From Pseudorhodobacter aquimaris (GTDB lineage Bacteria; Pseudomonadota; Alphaproteobacteria; Rhodobacterales; Rhodobacteraceae): a stretch of 45,751 nt of DNA. Every line of letters starts with the position of its first letter. Position 1 is the first letter of the stretch. Positions 1 through 8,666 of the stretch are shown one piece after another. The position numbers and the translations under genes are program-made. The notes beneath the pieces are model-generated. The model was not told where the DNA came from, ran no database searches, and saw only the letters and a list, made by a program, of their open reading frames with translations. The stretch lies in NCBI RefSeq assembly GCF_001202025.1, contig NZ_LGHS01000060.1:1-45751 (forward strand), in the 5' to 3' direction.

Positions 1-277
1 ACATCAGATCGCGCATGGCGCGGATGTCGGTCTCGATGCGTTCCAGCCGGTCGGCGTCGCCCTTGCGGTCCTCGGCGCGCTGGCGGTCCACGCGGTTGCG
101 CTCGGCGAGAAGTTCGCGGTCAAGCCGGACCAGCATCGCGTCATTTGTGAACGCTTTGCGCGTCACGGATGCCAGCAGGGCGATGATCCCGCCGATCAGC
201 GCAGTGATAGCTGCGGTCAGGCCATTGTCACGGAAGGCTTGCGCGATGGTTTCAAAAAGGTTGGGCTCGTCACTCAA
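1..277 (-). CDS. Small membrane protein with coiled-coil tail, holin-like (C-terminus off window)
   Basis: The frame opens leftwards from a TTG at 275..277, preceded by an AAGG seven bases upstream, and runs off the window. About 92 residues are visible. They comprise a short amphipathic start (SDEPNLFETIAQAF), one hydrophobic segment (roughly residues 21-35, AAITALIGGIIALLASV) and then a strongly charged Arg/Glu/Asp-rich stretch likely to form a coiled coil. It follows the tail-fibre gene in the same direction, a position where lysis or holin-type genes often sit. One membrane segment plus a charged tail fits a holin or spanin-like accessory but does not prove it. An upstream ATT at the tail-fibre stop is an alternative but less likely start. 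Confidence 0.6.
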   Translation of the reverse strand, partial: MSDEPNLFETIAQAFRDNGLTAAITALIGGIIALLASVTRKAFTNDAMLVRLDRELLAERNRVDRQRAEDRKGDADRLERIETDIRAMRDLM

Positions 278-308
278 GGGGTGGCCTTCGCTATCGCGGT
301 CCTGCGGT

Positions 309-2234
309 TCAATAATCGGTCTCGACGTAGACGCCGGAGCAGTCATAGGCGACGGCTGCAGCTGCCGCGCCGGTGTTCATGTAGTTGCGGGGGCTTAAGA
401 GCTGCGTTGCGGCAGGCATGTCGGTCGTGATGGTGAACTCGACAGCCGCGCCGCTGACCTCTTCGACCACGCGCACGCCGATGTCGGAGCCATTCGGGGC
501 GGAGGCGATGTAGAGTGTCAGAACGTTCGTCAGGCTGTTCACCGGGAAGCTGGCACCGAGGTCAGTCAGGCTTGGCGCGCCGGAGCCGTCGTTGCGCACC
601 AGCTGCCAGTTGGTGTGGGTGCCGCGCTGAAAGCCAATCCCGACACAATTCACCACGGTTGCCAGCGTCAGCGTGGTGGCCAAAGCCGCGACGGACCCGT
701 AAAGCCCGAAGAACCCCATGCCTGTGGCCTGCAACGTGGTCAGCGACAGCCGGTTGACGTAATTCCAACCGCCAAGCCCATCGGCATTGCCGCGCCAGCA
801 GACCCATCCGGCTGAACGTTCCTCGGCCACCGCGTCCGCCGTCGCGGCACTTGTGACCCGCCAGCGCCGCATGCTGGTGGAGAGGTTGGTGGTGGCCAAG
901 GTCGGTGTCGCAACTGTACCGACAGCCGTGCGCGGCATGCCATTGGTGTTGACCGTTGTGCTGGTCGAGGGCGCCCAAGTCGCAATCCGGTTCACCCCGA
1001 AATGTGGCTGCAGGGGAAAGAACCGCCCCGAGGGGCGCTGCACATCCAGCCAACCAGCTCCGGCGCGATCACGAGCGTAGACCGCGAGTTTTCCGGCTGG
1101 TGGCGGTGAGGGCGCTGCAGGCAGGCTGGGCATCAATAGCGGTTCGGGCAACTCAACCCGACCATTTGTGCGGTCGATCCGGATCGCGTCATAAAAGGTC
1201 GACCCATTCGGGCTGACCTTGAAGCTGAAATCGTCGCTGCCCAGAAGCCCGATCAGCGCCCGGGCCGAGAACCCAGTCTTGAAGGCAAAAGCGGCATCAT
1301 TGCCGGGAGTGTTCTTGTTGAACGTCGCCTCGATCCCGGCGCCTGCGTTGTTGAACAGCATGGCAGGCGCGTTGATGGACAGGCGATTGTAGCTGTCGGC
1401 TGTCGCGCCGCCAAGGCCCAGCAACTGTGCCGTCAGGTTTGCCTGCGGCATGCCAACCTGCGTGACCGCATTGGCAAAGGTCACGGTTGGCGTATTGACC
1501 ACTGTGGTCCCGCCAGCCCCGGATGTGGTTGAACCGATATTGACCACCGTGTTCGATCCTGAAACACCGCCAGTGCCAATGTTCAGGGTTTTGGAGAGGC
1601 CAGTGGTCGTGGCCCCGGTACCCACGCCATAAGTGGCAGTACTGGTCGCGGTGCCTATTGTCGCTGTTGCCCCGGACGTAGTCAGCGTTCCCGAGGCTGT
1701 CAGCGTTCCGGAAAACGTCTTGTTGCCGCTGAAAGTTTGGGTGCCTGCGAGGATTGCCAACTCGCTGGATGTGTTGGGCAGGGTAAAGGTCCGCGTCGTG
1801 CCAGTGCTGATCCCCGACAGCGAAAACAACGCCCTCTTCGTCGGATCGACGGCGTTCACAAGGCTGAAGATGGCGTCTGACACATCCTGCGGTACGCCAA
1901 CGGGATCCCAAGCTGTGCCATCCCAGACACCAAAAGCCGCCTCATCCGCAATCCAAGCCAGCCACCCCGGGCGCGGGACAAGGCGCATCCAGACGCCATC
2001 GACCCAGAAGGCGACGTTCAAATCCCAGCCCGTCCAAAGGCCAGTCGCGCCCGATGCCACAATATGGCGGTCGCCGTCAGCTGGGCTTGCCGGTGGTGCG
2101 GTGCGGCTGCGGTCCAGCACAGAAAGCTGCACCATGGCGTCCAGCAGCCGCAGCGCCTCGTTGTGGGTGACATGCTTTTGGGCCTGCGATGCCAGGATAT
2201 ATGGCAGCAGGAGATGGGTGGTGATATCGGACAT
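309..2234 (-). CDS. DUF2793-type tail fibre / adhesion protein
   Basis: This 641-residue protein begins with a DUF2793-like module (residues ~1-110; ITTHLLLPYILASQAQKHVT, followed by Trp-rich WDGxxW motifs). That module is typical of the gene following the large host-specificity protein in Rhodobacterales phages and GTAs. A Thr/Gly/Ser-rich repetitive shaft follows (residues ~140-260, recurring TLTTSGTxT and GTGA units). The C-terminal half is globular and probably the receptor-facing part. It starts 10 bases after the stop of the large baseplate gene, so it belongs to the same late transcript. Fibre proteins are usually the least conserved tail genes, so receptor specificity cannot be read from sequence. 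Confidence 0.8.
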   Translation of the reverse strand: MSDITTHLLLPYILASQAQKHVTHNEALRLLDAMVQLSVLDRSRTAPPASPADGDRHIVASGATGLWTGWDLNVAFWVDGVWMRLVPRPGWLAWIADEAAFGVWDGTAWDPVGVPQDVSDAIFSLVNAVDPTKRALFSLSGISTGTTRTFTLPNTSSELAILAGTQTFSGNKTFSGTLTASGTLTTSGATATIGTATSTATYGVGTGATTTGLSKTLNIGTGGVSGSNTVVNIGSTTSGAGGTTVVNTPTVTFANAVTQVGMPQANLTAQLLGLGGATADSYNRLSINAPAMLFNNAGAGIEATFNKNTPGNDAAFAFKTGFSARALIGLLGSDDFSFKVSPNGSTFYDAIRIDRTNGRVELPEPLLMPSLPAAPSPPPAGKLAVYARDRAGAGWLDVQRPSGRFFPLQPHFGVNRIATWAPSTSTTVNTNGMPRTAVGTVATPTLATTNLSTSMRRWRVTSAATADAVAEERSAGWVCWRGNADGLGGWNYVNRLSLTTLQATGMGFFGLYGSVAALATTLTLATVVNCVGIGFQRGTHTNWQLVRNDGSGAPSLTDLGASFPVNSLTNVLTLYIASAPNGSDIGVRVVEEVSGAAVEFTITTDMPAATQLLSPRNYMNTGAAAAAVAYDCSGVYVETDY

Positions 2235-2244
2235 GCGGGTGCTT

Positions 2245-5200
2245 TCAGAAGGTTAGGGTGACAAATCGCTCAGCGCCCCGGCCGATCAGGGCCGAGAGCT
2301 GGTAGATGCGGATTGCAAGAGACTGGCCGGGCCCAAGGGGTGTGCCCCAATCGGCGATCTGCTGGGCGGCGGTGTAGAGAACGCTGGTCATGGCAGTGGT
2401 CAGGGTGCGCTTGACCGTCACGCCATCGCGGATTTCGACCTCATAGGCCTCGCTGTCTTCCGCCAGAGGGACATCGCCCGCGCCCCAGCTGTCCGCGGCC
2501 AGCGACCGCGACCGGCGGGTCCATCGGATGGTCATGTCGCCCGGGCTGCGGGCGGTGCGCCATGGCTGTTCGACATGGCCGATCGAGAAGGGCCGCAGCC
2601 CAGCGCCTTCAGGGATGAAACTGAGGGCGACAAAGGTATCATCGCTGACCGGGTGCTGCGCCGGTCCAATGCGCCAGTTCCACTGCAGGCCGAGATTGGC
2701 TTCACCAATTGGCAGCGATGCCAGCGTGGCATCCAGCACAACCGCGCGCGCACCGGTCGGGACAATGCTGACCATCGCCGCTTCGGTTCCGCGCTGGCCT
2801 CGCAGCAGCCGGGTCAGGCGATAGCGCCGCGGTGCGATCAGTTCCGCCGCGCCCGCCTGAACGATTTCCCATTGCCCAGCGCCGGTCTCGACGGCCAGCG
2901 CATTCGCTCCGCCGAACAAGGCGATATCGGTGACGCTTTCCAGCGTACCGGAATAGAGATCGACCACCAGCGTGTTGCCGAGATCGAAGCGGGAAACAGG
3001 CCCGGCATAGAAGTCTGCTGCGAGCACGCCGATCCGGGCGCGGCTGCCAAATGTCGTCAGCAACGCAAAACCATCGGTCGCGGCGCTGCGATAAACCGCC
3101 ATTTCGCCGGGCCATGGCTTTGCATGGGCGGCCATAAAAGGACGATGTGCAGGTTGATCTTCGCGCAGCTGCGGTAGATCCAGCAGCATCACATCGGGGG
3201 CTCCGAACACCGTAGGGGTCGACAAGGATGCGGGACGCGGGTCGCCGGGCGGCAGATCGTAAACCGCGCGGTCCTGACGCACGGCGTCTATGCTGCGCAG
3301 ATCAGAATCGGCAATGGATACCAGCCGCATTTCCGTCAGGCGGCCATCATGATCGAGCAGGATGACATCGCAAGGATCCAGTGCCAGCCGGGATGGCGGC
3401 AGGCGAAACACCGCGCTTTCCCTCCCGACCCACGCCTCCATCAGCGCACGGCGACAACGACGCTCAGCCTCCTCGGGTGGCACGGCCATCGGAAAGGCCT
3501 CGGACGCGATGCGCGTGGTATCAACGGTGATGCGCCGGGCCTCGACCTGCGCTGCGTCATAATCCTCGTCGGCGCGGGCGACCTGCCATTTCAGGGCCTG
3601 GGGCAGCTCGGTTTCCTGCGCCCGGGTCAATTCCATCACGTCGCCCTGCGCCGAAGTGGGCGTGACCATGCTGTCGGGCGTGATCGTGGTGCTAGCGATC
3701 CGACCGCGCATCAGAAACTTGATGCGCCCCTCGCTCTCGACAGCATCGAAGCCGAAATGCCGCGCCAAAGTGGAAATCGAGGCCCTTGGGGCTTCCAGCG
3801 CCGAGATGACGTAACCTTCGACCGCACCCCAGAGGCCGGAGACGTCGATCAGTTCCTCGGGCATTCCGGTGCGCAGACAGAGGTGACGGACAAGGGCCGC
3901 CAAGGACACCGCCCCTAGCCGCCCGGTCAGCCAGTGCCCCAGCCGCCAGTTCGGGCCGTCGGTCCACACATCGGTCAGCCCGGGGAAGAACGGATAGGGC
4001 CGGGCATCCCAAGTCCACGCCGCGCATTCTGGCACATGCACCATGCGATTGCCTGAGACCGATGAGGTCGGGTTATTCGCCGCGGCCACCCAGTACAGAA
4101 AACTGGCTTCCAGATAGGCGCGCTGGATCGCATCGTCGCGCCAGCCGCGTGAGAAATATGGCGTGAAGCTTTCCGAGGATTTCGGGTCAAAGAACACGTT
4201 TGGCTGATTGGTGCCGCGGTCGATGGCCGGACAGCCCAATTCGGTGAACCAGATCGGTTTGGATTGCGGCACCCACACGGTCGGCGTCCCGCTCTCCACG
4301 CCGCCCGGACGATTGAAGTGGGTGTTCTGCCACCAAGCGCGCAGATCCTTGAAGCGAAACACCCATGGTTTGCCTGCAGCACCATCACTGATCGGTGTGC
4401 GGTTTTGTGCCGTCCGGTCGGCAGGGCTGGCATAGAACCAGTCAAATCCCTCGCCGCCGGTTATGTTGGATTGCAAATAGGCGCGGTCGTAAATCGCCGG
4501 GGCCAGTGCTGCATCGGCATGATCAAACCCGTCGCGCCAATCCGACAGCGGCATGTAGTTATCAATCCCGATGAAATCGATATTGGCATCCGACCACAGC
4601 GGATCAAGGTGGAAATACACGTCGCCCGACCCGTCGCCAGGATGATGCCCGAAGTATTCCGACCAATCTGATGCATAGCCGATCTTGGGCTCAGCGCCGA
4701 GGATCGCCCGCACATCGCTGGCGAGAGCCTTGAACGCGGTGACAGCGGGATAGGTCGCGGCCCCGCTGCGGGTTGTGGTCAGACCGGGCATTTCCGATCC
4801 GATCAGGAAGGCATCAACGCCCCCGGCGGCTTTGCACAAATGCGCATAATGCAGGATCAACCGGCGCAGGCCCCATTCGCCAGCGGGGCCGGTCCAGCTC
4901 ACTGTTTTGCCAGAAACCGCAAAGTTCGCAGGCGTGGCAGTACCGAACAAGGCAGTGACCTGCGTTGCTGCCGTTGCGGTTTTGTCCACGCTTCCGGCGA
5001 AGCCCGCTGCTGGGGAGCATGTGATCCGGCCGCGCCAGGGAAAAGTTGGCTGACCCATCCCGGAAGCATTGGCGCTGTAAGGATTAGGTTTGGTGTTGCC
5101 GGGCGGAACATCCATCAGCAGGAAGGGATAGAAGGTCACCCGCAGCCCCCGCGCCTTCATTTCCTTAATCGCCTGCACCACCGCGAAATCTGCCGGTGTT

Positions 5201-6216
5201 CCGCCATAGACAGGGCGGTCTTCGGCGTCGCGGCTGACCAAAAAGGCACTGGCGCGCGAGACGCCATTCACAACCCAAGCCAAGGGCGTCGTCGTCTTGG
5301 TGGCCACCTCGACGCCGGGACGGACCTTGCAGGATCCTGCGCGCAGGTCATCCCCGAACCACGCCACCACCAGCGACACGCTTTCCACCGCCGGGGCCAT
5401 GGATTGCAGACGATCCAGCGCGACCACGATGTCGGCGGTGTCTGGAATCGCGTTCAGGTTTTCTGCGACGGTTGTCCCACCCGAACCGGTGGTCTTTTTG
5501 ACCGGCACGGTCGCATAGGTGAACTCGCCCGAAGCCGGGATCATCGTCACAGCCTTGACCAATCCTTCGGCAGTGTCGGGATCCGTGAGTGGCCGGAACA
5601 CCTCGAAACTGATCTGCGGCAGCCGGTTGCCGAAGGCGCTGAGGTCCAGTTCTTCGAAGACGACATAAGCCGTGCCGCGATAAGCGGGCGTGCTGGCTGC
5701 GCCCATCTTGGCGGCGATGAACGGATCGGGGGATTGGACCTCGTCGCCGGGATACCAGCGCCATGTGACGCCGGTCATGTCCATCGGCTTGCCGTCGGCC
5801 CAGACCCTCCCAATGCCGGTGATCTCGCCCTCGCACAGCGCCACGGCGAAGGACGCAAAGTAGAGATACTCGGTGGTGGTAACCTTGGGCCCGCTGCCCT
5901 TGCCGCCACCCTGGCTGGTCGTGTTGACCTCTTCGCGGAAATCCGTGGCCCAGATGATGTTCCCGCCGATGCGCATGCGACCGAACAGGCGCGGGATTAC
6001 CGCCCCTTCGGTCGAAGAGGTGATGCGCAGGCTGTCCAGTCGCGCGCCTTCGATGCGTTGAGCCGGGGCCAGCGAAGAGACGATCCAGTTGTCGACCACT
6101 GACCCGATGGTCGAGCCGATGAAGCCGCCGATGGCCGCACCCGAAAAGCCGAGGATGGCACCGCCAAATGCGCCGCCAATAGCGGAGCCGACGGCGCCGA
6201 GAACAAGGGTTGCCAT
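2245..6216 (-). CDS. Baseplate multidomain host-specificity protein (GTA TIM-barrel-like, gp15/megatron type)
   Basis: The 1323-residue product carries the features of the largest GTA tail protein. It has a hydrophobic Gly/Ala-rich N-terminus (LVLGAVGSAIGGAFGGAILG, residues ~3-45) and a central TIM-barrel-like glycoside-hydrolase-fold domain (YASDWSEYFGHH, DFIGIDNYMPLSDWRDG, WFTELGCPAIDRGTNQPN; residues ~440-720). Next come tail-hub/baseplate domains, and a C-terminal region ends LIGRGAERFVTLTF. The ATG at 6216 was preferred over an upstream in-frame start because it begins the conserved MATLVLGAVG. It follows the NlpC/P60 gene by 11 bases. The expected role is forming the baseplate tip and contacting or penetrating the host envelope; enzymatic activity of the TIM-like domain is unproven in this family. 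Confidence 0.92.
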   Translation of the reverse strand: MATLVLGAVGSAIGGAFGGAILGFSGAAIGGFIGSTIGSVVDNWIVSSLAPAQRIEGARLDSLRITSSTEGAVIPRLFGRMRIGGNIIWATDFREEVNTTSQGGGKGSGPKVTTTEYLYFASFAVALCEGEITGIGRVWADGKPMDMTGVTWRWYPGDEVQSPDPFIAAKMGAASTPAYRGTAYVVFEELDLSAFGNRLPQISFEVFRPLTDPDTAEGLVKAVTMIPASGEFTYATVPVKKTTGSGGTTVAENLNAIPDTADIVVALDRLQSMAPAVESVSLVVAWFGDDLRAGSCKVRPGVEVATKTTTPLAWVVNGVSRASAFLVSRDAEDRPVYGGTPADFAVVQAIKEMKARGLRVTFYPFLLMDVPPGNTKPNPYSANASGMGQPTFPWRGRITCSPAAGFAGSVDKTATAATQVTALFGTATPANFAVSGKTVSWTGPAGEWGLRRLILHYAHLCKAAGGVDAFLIGSEMPGLTTTRSGAATYPAVTAFKALASDVRAILGAEPKIGYASDWSEYFGHHPGDGSGDVYFHLDPLWSDANIDFIGIDNYMPLSDWRDGFDHADAALAPAIYDRAYLQSNITGGEGFDWFYASPADRTAQNRTPISDGAAGKPWVFRFKDLRAWWQNTHFNRPGGVESGTPTVWVPQSKPIWFTELGCPAIDRGTNQPNVFFDPKSSESFTPYFSRGWRDDAIQRAYLEASFLYWVAAANNPTSSVSGNRMVHVPECAAWTWDARPYPFFPGLTDVWTDGPNWRLGHWLTGRLGAVSLAALVRHLCLRTGMPEELIDVSGLWGAVEGYVISALEAPRASISTLARHFGFDAVESEGRIKFLMRGRIASTTITPDSMVTPTSAQGDVMELTRAQETELPQALKWQVARADEDYDAAQVEARRITVDTTRIASEAFPMAVPPEEAERRCRRALMEAWVGRESAVFRLPPSRLALDPCDVILLDHDGRLTEMRLVSIADSDLRSIDAVRQDRAVYDLPPGDPRPASLSTPTVFGAPDVMLLDLPQLREDQPAHRPFMAAHAKPWPGEMAVYRSAATDGFALLTTFGSRARIGVLAADFYAGPVSRFDLGNTLVVDLYSGTLESVTDIALFGGANALAVETGAGQWEIVQAGAAELIAPRRYRLTRLLRGQRGTEAAMVSIVPTGARAVVLDATLASLPIGEANLGLQWNWRIGPAQHPVSDDTFVALSFIPEGAGLRPFSIGHVEQPWRTARSPGDMTIRWTRRSRSLAADSWGAGDVPLAEDSEAYEVEIRDGVTVKRTLTTAMTSVLYTAAQQIADWGTPLGPGQSLAIRIYQLSALIGRGAERFVTLTF

Positions 6217-6227
6217 GGATGAAAATC

Positions 6228-6668
6228 TCAGATGCTGCTGGGGTGTGGAAACATGAAGGCAAAGGCGATCTTGCGCGCCCATGTCGGGGTCAGGGTTTCC
6301 TCGACGACGCCCAGCCGTTCATAGGCGTGGATGAAGCGGTCGTGCGCGGTCAGGATCCCGACATGCTTGGCGATGGCGCGAGGGGCCATGCGAAACAGGA
6401 TCAGAGCGCCGGAGCTGGCATCAGCCGGGCTGATTTCCGGCATCATCTGGCGCGCGCCCTCGGCCAACACCTCGCGCGGGCCGGTCTCACCCCAATCCCG
6501 GCTGTAAGGCGGAATGGGGAAAGGCTCGTCGCCCACCACCTCGCGCCAGACGCCGCGCGCCAGCCCAAGGCAATCGCAGCCGACCCCGCGCAGGCTGGCC
6601 TGATCGTGGTAGGGTGTTCCGATCCAAGACCGCGCGACGGCGATGACCAAGGCGGGATCGGCGGTCAT
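6228..6668 (-). CDS. NlpC/P60-family phage cell-wall peptidase (GTA gp14 type)
   Basis: This short cysteine peptidase has the expected DCxG nucleophile motif (GCDCLGLARG, Cys near residue 33) and two downstream histidines (KHVGIL near 102, FIHAYE near 114) forming the rest of the NlpC/P60 active site. Length (~146 residues) matches the GTA gp14 family, which cleaves peptidoglycan cross-links locally during DNA delivery from the tail tip. The ATG at 6668 overlaps the preceding DUF2163 stop (TGATG), implying translational coupling; a GTG one codon earlier is the alternative start. It is the third gene of the distal-tail cluster DUF2460 - DUF2163 - NlpC - TIM-barrel. Confidence 0.9.
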   Translation of the reverse strand: MTADPALVIAVARSWIGTPYHDQASLRGVGCDCLGLARGVWREVVGDEPFPIPPYSRDWGETGPREVLAEGARQMMPEISPADASSGALILFRMAPRAIAKHVGILTAHDRFIHAYERLGVVEETLTPTWARKIAFAFMFPHPSSI

Positions 6669-7552
6669 CACAGCACGTTTCCTTCATGGCCGCCGTCCTG
6701 GCTGGCATATCGCAACACCGCGTCCTGGCCGGGGATGTTGGGGAAGCCCCTGAAATTGACGACATTCGCAAACTTGGCACTGCAGGTCGCGATGCGCTTG
6801 TCACAACCCGCCCGGGCGATGAAGCCGTCACCCTCGGCGACGGCGCGCACAGGGGCTTCCAACAGGGTCAGGGTGGCGATGCTGCCATCCAGCCCATGCG
6901 CCAGAACTTCAGTGATGCGCCCAGCATTCGCGCCGCTCGTCCAGGTCAGGGTACCGGAGGTGAACCAGCCCGCGTCAAACCCGGCGAGGCCAGACGCCAT
7001 GAACGCCCGGTCGCGAAGCAAATCGGTGACAACACCCGTGCCCTTGTAGATCCCGTTTTCCAGATCGATGCCGCAGCGCGCATCGCCAAGTGCCGCATCG
7101 CATCCCGCCTGAAACGTCCGACCGACAATCTGGCCGAGGACATGCGCGAGCGACCGGACTTCCGCGACAAAGGCCATGCGGCCGCGCCGGATTTGCCCAA
7201 CCGCACCCCGGCGCAACAAAACGCGCTGGCTGGTGTCTGCCCAATTGACCCGCCATAGCTCCACCGCGGCGTTGTCCCAGCGCCCATCGAGGATGTCAGT
7301 CTCGGTGATGCGATCCGAAGTCAGCACGCCGGTCGCATCCTGCGCATCGACGGCGAGATCGGAGCCAGCGCGGATTTCCGAGGCGGCGAACCCGCTTTCG
7401 GGTTCAAACTCGGTGCCATCAAAGGCCAGCGCACGGTCATGATCAGTAAAGCCCAGCGCTACCCCATCTGCGCGGCTGATCCGCCAGCACCAGGACAAGG
7501 TCGTGGTGCCATCATCAAGATGGGCCTGCAGCGCAGGGGAGAGGAATTTCAT
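6668..7552 (-). CDS. DUF2163 baseplate hub protein (GTA gp13 type)
   Basis: The 294-residue protein matches the DUF2163/TIGR02218 architecture. An N-terminal module (PALQAHLDDGTTTLSWCWRI, GFTDHDRALAFDGTEF) is followed by a C-terminal module with conserved cysteines (AGCDAALGDARCGIDL, ARAGCDKRIATCSAKF), which in the GTA hub protein bind an iron-sulfur cluster. The ATG at 7552 is chosen because GGAG lies 8 bases upstream and the protein begins in the conserved MKFLSPALQ. In related clusters this gene directly overlaps DUF2460. Here 487 bases carrying an antisense gene and a second, truncated DUF2163 start separate them, so this gene's 5' end sits next to a rearrangement. Confidence 0.92.
   Translation of the reverse strand: MKFLSPALQAHLDDGTTTLSWCWRISRADGVALGFTDHDRALAFDGTEFEPESGFAASEIRAGSDLAVDAQDATGVLTSDRITETDILDGRWDNAAVELWRVNWADTSQRVLLRRGAVGQIRRGRMAFVAEVRSLAHVLGQIVGRTFQAGCDAALGDARCGIDLENGIYKGTGVVTDLLRDRAFMASGLAGFDAGWFTSGTLTWTSGANAGRITEVLAHGLDGSIATLTLLEAPVRAVAEGDGFIARAGCDKRIATCSAKFANVVNFRGFPNIPGQDAVLRYASQDGGHEGNVL
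7475..7552 (-). repeat. Imperfect direct repeat, copy 1 (5' end of intact DUF2163)
   Basis: About 75 bases at the start of the intact DUF2163 gene align with 7966..8043 at roughly four identical positions in five. Shared blocks include ACAAGGT, GTGGTGCCATCA, AGATGGG and CTGCAGCGCAGG. The two copies flank the antisense gene at 7667..7951. The divergence shows this is not a recent tandem duplication; it looks like two related DUF2163 genes brought together by recombination. Confidence 0.75.
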
Positions 7553-7666
7553 CGGAAAGCTCCGGATTTGCAGGAGAAACAAAGGGGAAATTCACCCTGC
7601 GAAACGTTAGGCGACAGTCTGGTGGCTTGGATGTAGATTCGCTTCAAAACCAGCTTGGAGGCGCAA

Positions 7667-7951
7667 ATGGCAAAGTTCTGGACCGATGAGGAATATGAGA
7701 TCACCGACACTGCCTATCAGGATGCCGTTGAAAAGAAGAAGCGCGGTAGCCGCGTATTGCGCTCCGACATCGTCGATCAATGCAAACGCGGCCTGCCCAA
7801 ACGTGACCCGGCTTCGATCGGTCCACATTTGGGGAACCTCACTTCAGCCAGAAGTGAGCTTGGACTGGCGGTGCTCGACGAGGTTGCGCCTTTTGCCAAC
7901 CGCCCTGAGAAGCTCATCAGCTTTCTCAAGCAAAGGTATCGACTGAGATGA
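7667..7951 (+). CDS. Small antisense cargo (moron-like) protein
   Basis: A 94-residue soluble protein is encoded against the direction of the tail operon. The ATG at 7667 has a clear TTGGAGG ribosome site; a TTG at 7655 is an alternative. The sequence is charged, with pattern FWTDEEYEITDTAY near the N-terminus, then LPKRDPASIGPHLGNLTSARSEL and a C-terminal PEKLISFLKQRY. The middle loosely recalls small N-terminal modules found on HNH or restriction-associated proteins (RSxxSIxxxLxNxxSxxxxxG), but the match is weak and no catalytic residues are visible. It is flanked by two copies of the DUF2163 5' end, which suggests it arrived as a single-gene insertion and may be expressed in the lysogen. 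Confidence 0.6.
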   Translation: MAKFWTDEEYEITDTAYQDAVEKKKRGSRVLRSDIVDQCKRGLPKRDPASIGPHLGNLTSARSELGLAVLDEVAPFANRPEKLISFLKQRYRLR

Positions 7952-7959
7952 AAGGCTTC

Positions 7960-8043
7960 GTTCAGGCTGGTGGGCCAGCACCCGGACAAGGTTGTGGTGC
8001 CATCACCCAGATGGGTCTGCAGCGCAGGTGTCAGCGTTTTCAT
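7960..8043 (-). pseudogene. Truncated second DUF2163 start (remnant)
   Basis: From the ATG at 8043 the first ~24 codons (MKTLTPALQTHLGDGTTTLS, then GCW) match the N-terminus of the intact DUF2163 protein at 7552; after the Gly-Cys-Trp the similarity ends. This ATG overlaps the DUF2460 stop (8040), exactly the junction expected of an uninterrupted GTA-type tail operon. It is therefore probably the original DUF2163 start, cut off by the insertion. The frame stays open to 7777 but that tail is antisense to the cargo gene and shows no family features. Confidence 0.65.
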
Positions 8044-8666
8044 CTGCGGATCTCCAGAAGCGGTATGGCGGTGATCGATCCCAGCCGTTCAAAATCGAGG
8101 GTCACATCCAGCGTGTCGCTGTCGAACCGCACCGGCACATCGAATTCGAAACCCGCCCGCACGATGACGCCATTGGCGGGCGCGGTGGTGAAGGTGATGA
8201 CGCCGGTGCTGGCATCCAGCGTCCAGCCCGACATCTGCTCGACCATGCCCAGCGCCACGCGGACGGTTCCGGTCACGGGTTTTGTGATGGCCCTGATCCA
8301 TGTCTGCGCGCCGGAGGTGTAGCGTTTTGCAAGCTGGAAGGTTTGCAGGCTGCCGGTCCCGGTGCCGATCTGCTGGTCCGTCGCGGTGATCGCCTGCGAC
8401 GGCAGGGCAGATTTGTAGTCCGACCAATCCTTGTAGCGAAACCCATGCAGGCGGCCATTCCGGGCTTCGAAGAAGGCGACGACCGCCGCCAAGTCGTCAG
8501 CGCGGCGAATACCATAGGCCACATCGTAGCGGCGGCGGCTGTTGGCCCAGCTGGCGTTGCGTTCCTCGTCGCCCGAGGCCAGTTCCACTACTTGCGTGCG
8601 CCGTTCAGGGCCGCCCCGCGCCCCGCGGCTAATGTTGTCGGGGAAGCGCACCTCGTGAAATGCCAT
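8040..8666 (-). CDS. DUF2460 distal tail protein (GTA gp12 type)
   Basis: The 208-residue product has the hallmarks of DUF2460/TIGR02217. These are an N-terminal FHEVRFPDNISRGARGGPER, a central RRRYDVAYGIRRADDLAAVVAFFEARNG, then HGFRYKDWSDYKS, and a C-terminal beta-rich region ending FDVPVRFDSDTLDV. In the GTA structure the homologous protein forms the distal tail ring that links the tail tube to the hub. Its ATG at 8666 overlaps the tape-measure stop (TGATG), and its stop overlaps the ATG of the truncated DUF2163 remnant, so coupling on the left side has been lost to the insertion. Confidence 0.93.
   Translation of the reverse strand: MAFHEVRFPDNISRGARGGPERRTQVVELASGDEERNASWANSRRRYDVAYGIRRADDLAAVVAFFEARNGRLHGFRYKDWSDYKSALPSQAITATDQQIGTGTGSLQTFQLAKRYTSGAQTWIRAITKPVTGTVRVALGMVEQMSGWTLDASTGVITFTTAPANGVIVRAGFEFDVPVRFDSDTLDVTLDFERLGSITAIPLLEIRR

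Noticed and set aside
4840-6102. Long rightward open frame opposite the baseplate gene
   Set aside because: GC-rich antisense shadow of the TIM-barrel protein; no start signal or family pattern.
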